A stretch of 7,794 bases of DNA from Chloroflexota bacterium. Its GTDB lineage: Bacteria > Chloroflexota > Anaerolineae > UBA7937. A model generated the notes under the pieces. The model was not told the origin of the DNA. It did no database searches and worked only from the letters and a program-made list of their open reading frames with translations. Positions within the stretch are counted from its first letter, which is position 1, and every line of letters starts with the position of its first letter. The translations under genes were made by a program, and so were the position numbers. Positions 1-5,142 of this stretch are shown here, in pieces. The stretch lies in assembly GCA_003453555.1 (NCBI GenBank), contig DMLA01000021.1:1-7794 (forward strand), in the 5' to 3' direction.

Positions 1-40
1 CGATTCATCGCCTCTACGTCGACGTGGAAAAGTCCAAACT

Positions 41-58
41 ATAGTACCTTGGTACTAT
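41..58. promoter_or_regulatory. Operator-like palindrome over a leftward start point
   Basis: Two perfect 8-bp arms, ATAGTACC and GGTACTAT, flank a central TT. The palindrome overlaps the last two bases of the -10 box at 57-62, and its centre (49-50) falls where the leftward transcript should start. That is the usual place for a repressor site. The binding protein cannot be named from the sequence. A closely related but damaged copy lies upstream of ftsH at 5028-5040. Confidence 0.55.
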
Positions 59-85
59 TATACAACGAAAATGCTCAGAAATCAA
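57..85 (-). promoter_or_regulatory. Leftward sigma-70-type promoter for an off-window gene
   Basis: On the minus strand, TTGATT (80-85) and a perfect TATAAT (57-62) are separated by 17 nt. Predicted initiation is near position 50, so transcription leaves the window at its left edge. A possible start codon with a weak purine-rich upstream stretch (AGAGG, only 2 nt away) is the ATG at 8-6. Too little remains to call a gene. The promoter lies between a tandem 11-bp repeat upstream and a palindrome at the start point, so both activation and repression are plausible. Confidence 0.65.
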
Positions 86-100
86 GCCTTCTTACTGGTT

Positions 101-122
101 TTTGGTTAAGATTTGGTTAAGA
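101..122. repeat. Tandem 11-bp direct repeat, possible regulator box
   Basis: TTTGGTTAAGA occurs twice back to back (101-111 and 112-122); on the minus strand this reads TCTTAACCAAA twice. One-helical-turn spacing of direct repeats is how OmpR/PhoB-family winged-helix dimers usually bind DNA, and CTTAACC-type repeats are known as Pho boxes in cyanobacteria. The site ends about 15 nt upstream of the -35 at 80-85 and directly follows the regulator gene. Binding by that regulator is an inference. Confidence 0.45.
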
Positions 123-127
123 CGGCT

Positions 128-853
128 CTATGAAAGCGTCTGGTTGAGGGTCTCACGGTTGAATCTGCGTCGTTCGAAGAGGTAGCCGAAGCCACGGACG
201 TTGAGGATATGAGCCGGCTTTTCGGGGAGGGGCTCGATCTTCTTTCGCAGGTTATAGATATGCACCTTCAGCAACTTGCGGGCCTCTTCAGAAGAGCAAT
301 CGTAGCCCTGTACCTGCCTCACCAGGCTCCGATAGGTGAGAGGGCGCCCGGAGTTGTTCAAGAGACAACGTAATATTTCGAACTCGGTAGGCGTGAGGTC
401 CACTGGCCTGCCCTCCACCCTCACTTCGCGCCGAAAGACGTTTATGGCTAGCCTGCCGATATCAAACTGTCCAGCATGGCCTGGCCGGAACAAGCCCACA
501 CGGCGCAACAAGGCATATAACTGCGACAGAAAGATCCGCGTGGTGAAAGGCTTGAGGATGTGGGCGTCGGCCCCGGCATTTAGACTACGGGCCAAGGCAA
601 ACTCCTGCCCTCTTTTCCCCACCACAAGCAAAGGAGCAATGGTCCGCTCTCGTATTTCCCGGCATAGGTCGTGCTCCCAACTGCCCGGCGGACCTAGGCC
701 CAAGACCACGGCGTCTGGAGGCTCTTCGTTGAGTTGCCGCAGAGCCTCCTCCCCTTCCGTGGCGATGGAGGTTACTAGCTCCTCCGCTTGGAGGATCTCA
801 GCCATGCGATCCGCTATTCGCTTATCAGAATCTATTACCAGAATCGTGGTCAC
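128..853 (-). CDS. OmpR/PhoB-type response regulator with an atypical receiver
   Basis: Cytoplasmic DNA-binding transcription factor of 241 residues from the chosen GTG. Numbering below is from the ATG at 859, two codons upstream. An N-terminal receiver domain (about 5-120) is followed by a winged-helix Trans_reg_C domain (about 131-230) ending in the family signature VRGFGYLFE. The receiver is degenerate. The phospho-acceptor position after PDAVVL is Gly54 instead of Asp, the usual Asp-Asp pair reads Asp10-Ser11, the switch Thr/Ser is Gly81, and GADDY reads GADAH; the KPF lysine (Lys103) is kept. Phosphorylation by a histidine kinase is therefore unlikely, and no kinase gene is adjacent. The GTG at 853 is preferred because GGAGG (864-860) lies 6 nt upstream of it, whereas it abuts the ATG at 859 with no spacing. 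The gene follows tRNA-Leu without a visible promoter of its own, so it is probably co-transcribed with the tRNA. The family call is very secure; the start is less so. Confidence 0.93.
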   Translation of the reverse strand: MTTILVIDSDKRIADRMAEILQAEELVTSIATEGEEALRQLNEEPPDAVVLGLGPPGSWEHDLCREIRERTIAPLLVVGKRGQEFALARSLNAGADAHILKPFTTRIFLSQLYALLRRVGLFRPGHAGQFDIGRLAINVFRREVRVEGRPVDLTPTEFEILRCLLNNSGRPLTYRSLVRQVQGYDCSSEEARKLLKVHIYNLRKKIEPLPEKPAHILNVRGFGYLFERRRFNRETLNQTLS

Positions 854-865
854 TGGCATCCTCCA

Positions 866-949
866 TGCCGAGGAGGGGACTCGAACCCCTATGGGCTTAT
901 GCCCACTGCGCCCTGAACGCAGCGCGTCTACCTATTCCGCCACCTCGGC
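866..949 (-). tRNA. tRNA-Leu (anticodon CAG)
   Basis: Read on the minus strand, the acceptor arm GCCGAGG pairs with CCTCGGC. A CTGCG/CGCAG anticodon stem carries the loop TTCAGGG, giving anticodon CAG, which reads CUG leucine codons. The long variable arm has the stem GGGC/GCCC, as expected for a class II tRNA-Leu, and the T arm is AGGGG-TTCGAGT-CCCCT. Base 866 is the discriminator A. CCA is not encoded: the next bases are TGG. The 3' end lies 6 nt before the ATG, or 12 nt before the GTG, of the downstream response regulator gene. Confidence 0.97.
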
Positions 950-957
950 TCAACTCT

Positions 958-986
958 ACTTTAGCACCACTCCTCCGACTTGTCAA
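958..986 (-). promoter_or_regulatory. Strong sigma-70-type promoter for tRNA-Leu and regulator
   Basis: On the minus strand a perfect TTGACA (981-986) and TAAAGT (958-963) are separated by exactly 17 nt. The -35 directly abuts the TAG stop of the substrate-binding protein gene (987-989). The predicted start, near 950-951, leaves almost no 5' leader before the tRNA at 949. No other promoter is visible before the response regulator. Confidence 0.85.
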
Positions 987-2630
987 CTACTGAAGCGTCT
1001 CGCTCACCATCACCCTTTTAGTGTTCACGTACCAGTCGGCTATGGTGCGGAACCGGTCGCTGGGGGTGGAAAGAGGCCCCAGTTGCACCCCTTTCACCCG
1101 CTCGCTCACCGCATAATTATAGATCGGATAGTAGAGGAGGAGGGCGGGAACCTCCTGGGCGAATATCTCCTGAAAGCGCCGGTAGAGTTCTGCCCTCTGG
1201 GCGGGGTCGCTGATCAACCGCGCCTGCTCTAAGAGTTCATCTACATCCCGATTGGCGAAACCTCCGTAGTTCTGCCCCTCGTCTGTGGCCTGGGTGGAAT
1301 GCCACATCTCGTAGAGATCTGGATCGGGAGGGAGATCTCCCCATCCATAAAGCACGGCTGTGAAATGACGAGATTGGAGCAGTTCGCTCACCCCGTGGCC
1401 CAGAGTCTGGGTACGAACTCTCACCCCCACCTCCGCCAGTTCCCTGGCGATCTCCTCGATAATGCGCACCCTCAAGGGATCGTCGTTGGTGAGGAGGGGG
1501 AACTCTAGGAGCACCCCTTCCTTCTCTCGCACCCCATCGTTGTTGGTATCCACCCACCCAGCCTCCTCTAGAAGGGCTTTGGCTCGTTGGGGGTTGTACT
1601 CGTAGCGGGGGATATCTTCGTCATAGGCCCAGGAGTTGGGGAGGATAGGGCTGTCGACCACTCGACCTTGCCCATCCAAGATCTGATCGATGATCCTCTG
1701 TCGATCTATAGCCCAAAGCAGCGCTTGCCTCACCTCTTTCTCCTGGAAGACCGGGGCCTCCAAGTTGAGGAAGATAAGGGTGTAGCGGGGTAGCCACGTC
1801 GAGTAGAGGTTTAGCCCCTCCACTTGGCGCACTCGGTCCAGATCGGGAGGAAGGACGCGGCTTATGCCCTCTACCTCCCCTCGTTGGTAGGCGGCAAAGA
1901 TCTCCCCGTAATCGCGGTAGAAGCGGAACTCCACCTTATCTAGGTAGGGCTTCTGCCCATAATAATAGGGGTTGGCTTCGAGGAGGGCGCGCTCCGCCGT
2001 CAACTCTAGGAGGCGGAAGGGTCCCGTACCCACCGGATGAGCGCTAAAAGGGTGGAGAGGAAGTTCCGTGGCTGGGACCCCTTCTAAGATATGCTTCGGT
2101 AGGATGCCTAGCGTTGTGTAAGCCAGGAAAGGGGCAAAGGGCTCTCCAAGGGTGAAGGAGACGATATGATCGCTCCGCTTTTCCGCGGTAACCGCTTGCC
2201 AGAGTGTAGCCAGTTCCGGTGGGCCCTGGAAATCCGGGTCTTGGAGGGCCTCGATGGTGAAGACCATATCGTCGGCGGTGAAGGGTTCCCCATCTTGCCA
2301 ACGCACATCCGGGCGGAGATAGAAGGTATAGGTGAGGCCATCCTCGGAGATATCCCATTTCCGAGCCAGGTCCGGCACCACTTCTCCTCTCTCGTTGATG
2401 TCGGTAAGGCCAGAGAAGATGAGGGAGACCAGATCGGCGTCCACTTGGTTGTAGCCGCTCAAGAGGGGGTTGAGATGGGTAGGGCTGCCCGCCACCCCTT
2501 CCACATAGGTACCACCCTCGGTGGGGACGACAACGGTAGTGGTCGTATAGGCTAGGTAGATAAGAAGGGCACCCACGAGCAGAGTGCCCGCCACGGCGAT
2601 GAGGGCTGACCAGCGGATATGTCGGATCAA
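987..2630 (-). CDS. Peptide-type ABC transporter substrate-binding protein (SBP family 5)
   Basis: Extracytoplasmic binding protein of 547 residues, of the family that captures peptides, nickel or other solutes for an ABC importer. After a basic start, residues about 8-27 form one hydrophobic segment without a lipobox cysteine, so the protein is probably held by an uncleaved N-terminal anchor or a poorly cleaved signal. The body has family 5 features: NPLLSGYNQ, DLVSLIFSGLT, PDLARKWDISEDGLTYTF, the WQDGEPFTADDMVFT stretch and GTGPFRLLE. A DTNNDGVREKEG loop (about 361-372) is common in dipeptide-binding relatives. The TTG at 2630-2628 is chosen because AAGGAG lies 6 nt upstream, right after the secG stop; a longer reading frame would only run back through secG. 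The two genes are about 10 nt apart and probably form one transcript. No permease or ATPase gene is nearby, so the partner is unknown and the substrate cannot be deduced. Confidence 0.93.
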   Translation of the reverse strand: MIRHIRWSALIAVAGTLLVGALLIYLAYTTTTVVVPTEGGTYVEGVAGSPTHLNPLLSGYNQVDADLVSLIFSGLTDINERGEVVPDLARKWDISEDGLTYTFYLRPDVRWQDGEPFTADDMVFTIEALQDPDFQGPPELATLWQAVTAEKRSDHIVSFTLGEPFAPFLAYTTLGILPKHILEGVPATELPLHPFSAHPVGTGPFRLLELTAERALLEANPYYYGQKPYLDKVEFRFYRDYGEIFAAYQRGEVEGISRVLPPDLDRVRQVEGLNLYSTWLPRYTLIFLNLEAPVFQEKEVRQALLWAIDRQRIIDQILDGQGRVVDSPILPNSWAYDEDIPRYEYNPQRAKALLEEAGWVDTNNDGVREKEGVLLEFPLLTNDDPLRVRIIEEIARELAEVGVRVRTQTLGHGVSELLQSRHFTAVLYGWGDLPPDPDLYEMWHSTQATDEGQNYGGFANRDVDELLEQARLISDPAQRAELYRRFQEIFAQEVPALLLYYPIYNYAVSERVKGVQLGPLSTPSDRFRTIADWYVNTKRVMVSETLQ

Positions 2631-2640
2631 AGGCCTCTCC

Positions 2641-2865
2641 TTAGGAGGGTTGGAGGAAAACGGTGGCCACGGAGACGATGAAGAAGATGACCACCAGCCC
2701 GATGGTGACATTGAAGAGGGTCCTCTCCACCCCCCGTCGGCTTTTGTAGATCCCTCCCTCTCCCCCGAAGATACCCCCTAATCGCGCTCCCTTAGCCTGG
2801 AGAAGGATGGCCACTATAAGGGCTAGGGATACTATGATCTGGACTATCTGTAGATATTTAAGCAA
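2641..2865 (-). CDS. secG: Protein-export membrane protein SecG
   Basis: Small accessory subunit of the SecYEG translocon, which stimulates SecA-driven protein export through the inner membrane. The 74 residues form two transmembrane helices (about 4-22 and 51-71) around a Gly-rich cytoplasmic loop with the family pattern ILLQAKG-LGGIFGGEGG-SRRGVERTLF-T. The TTG at 2865 is preferred because GGAGG (2878-2874) is 8 nt upstream and the protein then starts MLKYLQIVQIIV, as SecG proteins do. A possible TTG at 2880 lies before that site and coincides with the predicted transcription start. The gene has its own promoter and leads into the substrate-binding protein gene. A tRNA-Leu gene follows one gene later; in E. 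coli secG is likewise followed by a tRNA-Leu gene. Confidence 0.93.
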   Translation of the reverse strand: MLKYLQIVQIIVSLALIVAILLQAKGARLGGIFGGEGGIYKSRRGVERTLFNVTIGLVVIFFIVSVATVFLQPS

Positions 2866-2886
2866 AGTACTTACCTCCAAAGGGGA

Positions 2887-2915
2887 ATTATATCATCCCC
2901 CTCCCTTTTCCACAA
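2887..2915 (-). promoter_or_regulatory. Promoter for secG and substrate-binding protein gene
   Basis: On the minus strand TTGTGG (2910-2915) and a perfect TATAAT (2887-2892) are 17 nt apart. Initiation is predicted near 2880, a few bases before the GGAGG ribosome site of secG. The -35 lies one base beyond the cax stop codon (2917-2919). No terminator is visible between cax and secG, so read-through from the upstream operon may add to expression. Confidence 0.65.
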
Positions 2916-2916
2916 A

Positions 2917-3948
2917 CTAGGAGGGGAGGAAGAAGAAGGCGATGGCGATGATGCAGTATACGGCTAGAAGTTCTGCCCCCTCCAGCCAGTTCGATTCGCC
3001 ATCCAAAGAGATGAGGGCTGCGATCCCCACCGCGGCCCCTAACGATATGAGTTCGAACCGATTGAAGATCAGGGTCAGGGGCTCGGGGCCCAGAAGGCTG
3101 ATGAATACCAGAAGGGGGGCCACGAAGAGAGCGATCTGCGTGCTTGAACCCAAGGAGATAGCGAGACTGAGATCCATCTTGTTCTTCCAGGCGGCCTGAA
3201 CCGCCACCAGATGCTCGACCACATTCCCCACTAGAGGGACGATTATCACCCCCAGGAAGAACTCGGTAACCCCCAGGGATTGAACCACCGGTTCTACCGT
3301 CTCCACCAATATCTCGCTCAGCCAGGCCATGAAGAGGGTGGAGAGGGCCAGGGCCAAGAGGATCAGCCTCAGGCTCCAGTTAGCGGCCTCTAGGGTTGGG
3401 GTTGGCGGCGCTGAGCGGAAGGAATAGATGAGGCTGAGGGTATAGATAATTATCATCACCCCCGCCACCCCCAGGCTCAATTCCTCCACCGCCAGGCGAT
3501 CTGACTCTATGGCGTGGCCGAAGATGGCCGGGATCACTAGGGCGATGACAGCCAGGGTCATCATGGTGGCGCTGATGCTCGCCTGGGATCGGTCGAACCG
3601 CTGGGTGCCATGGCGCAACCCGCCAAAGAGGATGCTCAGGCCCAAGATGAGGACGATATTGCCCAGGATGGAACCGGTGATGGAGGCCTTCGCTAACTCC
3701 AAGAGCCCTTCCCTGATGGCGAAGATAGTGATGATCAGTTCCGCCGCGTTGCCCAGAGTGGCGTTGAGGAGCCCCCCAACTCGCGGCCCAGCGTGAAGCG
3801 AGAGTTCCTCGGTGGCCTTTCCCAATATCCTAGCCAGAGGTATTATCCCCAAGGCCGCAGAGGCGAAGACCAGTCGCGGATCAAAGTCAAAGAGAGGGGT
3901 GGCTATGGCTAGGGGAATGAATATCAGTAGAAGGTTAAGGTATTTCAC
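2917..3948 (-). CDS. cax: Calcium/proton antiporter (CAX family)
   Basis: Inner-membrane cation/proton exchanger of the CaCA superfamily, expected to expel Ca2+ in exchange for H+. The 343 residues are almost entirely hydrophobic helices, about 11 in all, close to the usual size of bacterial CAX proteins. Both alpha repeats are visible: GGLLNATLGNAAELIITIFA (57-76, with GNAAE at 66-70) and VGNVVEHLVAVQAAWKNK (240-257), followed by SLGSSTQIALFVAPLLV (265-281). The second repeat reads GNVVE where GNAAE is common, but the acidic residue needed for ion binding is kept. The start is GTG, overlapping the TGA of the upstream reading frame as GTGA. No good Shine-Dalgarno lies before it, so translation probably depended on coupling to the upstream gene, which is now a remnant. 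Confidence 0.94.
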   Translation of the reverse strand: MKYLNLLLIFIPLAIATPLFDFDPRLVFASAALGIIPLARILGKATEELSLHAGPRVGGLLNATLGNAAELIITIFAIREGLLELAKASITGSILGNIVLILGLSILFGGLRHGTQRFDRSQASISATMMTLAVIALVIPAIFGHAIESDRLAVEELSLGVAGVMIIIYTLSLIYSFRSAPPTPTLEAANWSLRLILLALALSTLFMAWLSEILVETVEPVVQSLGVTEFFLGVIIVPLVGNVVEHLVAVQAAWKNKMDLSLAISLGSSTQIALFVAPLLVFISLLGPEPLTLIFNRFELISLGAAVGIAALISLDGESNWLEGAELLAVYCIIAIAFFFLPS

Positions 3949-4220
3949 CTTTTTGCTACTCTTTGAAGGAGATCGGTTTCTATCTCTGGGATGATGGCCC
4001 CCACCGAGCCATTCACCACCTCGTTGACGGTGCCGTCGCCCCCGGCGACGATAACCGACTCGTAGCCAGAAGATAGAGCCTCTTGAGCGTAGCGCAGAGC
4101 GTCGCCCTTCCTCACGTCTCTCGTTGGGCTACCTCCCAACCTCGCTTGGTGAGGAGTTCTAAGGCCTTCTCCAGTTCTCTACGAGCATTCCCTTGCCCTG
4201 AAGATGACAAGGGTTTTCAT
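3945..4220 (-). pseudogene. Truncated, frameshifted diacylglycerol kinase-type gene
   Basis: Remnant of a YegS/DagK-like lipid kinase, a family that phosphorylates diacylglycerol or related lipids with ATP and is normally about 300 residues long. Three pieces in two frames align in order with its N-terminal third. MKTLVIF starts at the ATG (4220) and runs into a stop at 4181-4179. In another frame, from about 4198, comes GQGNARRELEKAL-TKRGWEV-RET, which ends at a TGA near 4120. Back in the first frame comes RKGDALRYAQEAL, then the nucleotide-binding signature AGGDGTVNEVVNG, then VGAIIP and ETDLLQRVAKR. The expected Asn-Pro after the first strand is missing, and the whole C-terminal two thirds are absent. 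The remnant still starts in an ATGA overlap with the kinase stop and ends in a GTGA overlap with cax. Sequencing error could explain one frameshift but not all of this damage. Confidence 0.82.
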
Positions 4221-4831
4221 CTCACCCTATTAATGACCTCTTGTCTCCGTATGGAGCGCAGAACCTTGGCTACCGCCTCCTCGAGGTCCTCGCTGGTATC
4301 GATGACCAGATGGGGGTGAGAGATCGGCTCTAGGCGGGAAGCCATGCGTCGGTAGGTCCTCCAATCGGCATCGGAGATTTCTGCGGCTCCCTCCTGGCGA
4401 GCCCTCAACCGCTCTCGCACCACCTCTTCTGAAGCCACGGTCTTCACTACCACCAGCCTCGCCTCCGCTCTCTCCGCTATCCGGTAGACTAGTTCCCGAT
4501 GGTACTCGATGAGGTTGGTAGCATCGTAGATCACTCGTACTCCCCGCTTCAGAAGTTTGGCCATAAGAGCGTGGCAGGTACGATGCACCCAACGGCTCTC
4601 TTGGGCTGTATATCGTGGCTGGGGGAAGAGGATCTTCCGTACCATATCGCTCTCGATGATCACGAAAGGGAGAGCCTCCGCCAGCCGACGAGCCAGAAAA
4701 GACTTCCCTGTTCCCGGCAGCCCACATAGAAGGAGAAGCACCGGCTTGGCCGTCGTCTCCTGGCTGTCTGGCAACACCCTCTCTACCTGGGCTATAAACT
4801 GAGCCAGATCGTAGGCTTCCCTCTCCTCCAC
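4217..4831 (-). CDS. P-loop kinase of the AAA_33 / COG0645 type
   Basis: Predicted cytoplasmic ATP-dependent small-molecule kinase of 204 residues; the substrate is unknown. The Walker A motif is GLPGTGKS (37-44), preceded by the strand VLLLLC. ESDMVRK (60-66) occupies the usual acceptor-binding position of such kinases, and IYDATNL (101-107) matches the second conserved strand of the family. VRERLRARQEG (138-148) supplies the arginines of a lid, and SHPHLVIDTSEDLEE (171-185) forms the last strand and helix. This layout matches stand-alone relatives of polynucleotide kinase, gluconate kinase and zeta-toxin folds. No antitoxin gene is adjacent, so a toxin role is not supported. The GTG start has GGAG 6 nt upstream, and an in-frame TGA lies just before it. 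The gene opens an operon with the lipid-kinase remnant and cax, and its TGA overlaps the next ATG. Confidence 0.88.
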   Translation of the reverse strand: MEEREAYDLAQFIAQVERVLPDSQETTAKPVLLLLCGLPGTGKSFLARRLAEALPFVIIESDMVRKILFPQPRYTAQESRWVHRTCHALMAKLLKRGVRVIYDATNLIEYHRELVYRIAERAEARLVVVKTVASEEVVRERLRARQEGAAEISDADWRTYRRMASRLEPISHPHLVIDTSEDLEEAVAKVLRSIRRQEVINRVR

Positions 4832-4849
4832 CAGGTTCTCCGCTCAGCC

Positions 4850-4877
4850 ATTATACCAGATGGAGCGACCTTGACAA
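4850..4877 (-). promoter_or_regulatory. Promoter of the kinase - lipid kinase remnant - cax operon
   Basis: On the minus strand TTGTCA (4872-4877) and a perfect TATAAT (4850-4855) are 16 nt apart. Initiation near 4843 would leave a leader of only about 12 nt before the GTG start at 4831, just enough for the GGAG ribosome site. Confidence 0.65.
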
Positions 4878-5027
4878 GTGATGAACTTCTTTTCCAACTA
4901 GGCATAGATGCTCTACCTATGATGATCACCCGAAGAAGCGCACGGAAAGGGGGAGTGGCTGTCGATAGGGGAGGAACGCAGGGGATGAGAGTTGTTGACA
5001 TAATGATTTAGATAGCGGAACGGACCC

Positions 5028-5040
5028 TAGTACCAAGTAC
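5028..5040. promoter_or_regulatory. Near copy of the left-edge operator, upstream of ftsH
   Basis: TAGTACCAAGTAC shares its first ten bases, TAGTACCAAG, with the minus-strand reading of the palindrome at 42-57 (TAGTACCAAGGTACTA), but it lacks one G and the outer bases of the second arm. It ends 4 nt before the ftsH -35. It could be a weak or degenerate site for the same factor, or a chance match; GTAC palindromes are short. Confidence 0.3.
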
Positions 5041-5044
5041 GCAC

Positions 5045-5074
5045 TTGCCCTTTTCTTGCTTTTTGGTGTATAAT
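5045..5074 (+). promoter_or_regulatory. Promoter of ftsH
   Basis: TTGCCC (5045-5050) and a perfect TATAAT (5069-5074) are separated by 18 T-rich bases. Initiation is predicted near 5081, which gives a leader of about 58 nt before the preferred ftsH start at 5139. No heat-shock -35/-10 pair or CIRCE-type inverted repeat is visible. Confidence 0.6.
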
Positions 5075-5088
5075 AGTTGTTAGAGAGA

Positions 5089-5142
5089 ATGGATTTAAAA
5101 GGTTCTTGGGTATATGGGGGTATAGCGGGGAGGAAGGTGTGA
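5089..5142 (+). CDS. Possible 17-codon leader ORF before ftsH
   Basis: ATG at 5089 opens the frame MDLKGSWVYGGIAGRKV, and its TGA (5140-5142) overlaps the ftsH GTG (5139-5141) as GTGA. It starts about 8 nt from the predicted transcript start and has only a weak AGAGAG before it. Translation could couple to ftsH, or the frame may be open by chance. It resembles no known leader peptide and lacks a run of one amino acid that would suggest attenuation. Confidence 0.25.
   Translation: MDLKGSWVYGGIAGRKV

Noticed and set aside
1..8. Start of a leftward gene at ATG 8-6
   Set aside because: Only eight bases remain, and AGAGG is just 2 nt before it; plausible given the promoter but not enough to list as a gene.
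16..25. ACGTCGACGT palindrome
   Set aside because: Ten bases, in the leader of an off-window gene, with no second copy seen; compatible with chance.
336..1232. Long plus-strand reading frame of 298 codons across the regulator, tRNA and binding protein
   Set aside because: It runs antisense through a tRNA and two clear protein genes, has no family features and a low-complexity Arg/Ser-rich translation.
2631..2711. N-terminal extension of the binding protein by 27 residues
   Set aside because: The extension overlaps secG in another frame and reads as Ser/Pro-rich antisense-like sequence; a TTG with ideal ribosome site lies just after the secG stop.
4217..4831. Zeta-type toxin
   Set aside because: The fold is related, but there is no antitoxin gene and the neighbours are metabolic or transport genes.
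4871..5000. Plus-strand TTGACA at 4871-4876 and 4995-5000 as rightward promoters
   Set aside because: Neither has a usable -10 at 16-18 nt; the first is the other face of the kinase -35.
4792..5001. Minus-strand frame of 69 codons in the kinase-ftsH spacer
   Set aside because: No ribosome site, no recognisable motif, and it overlaps the kinase promoter and start.
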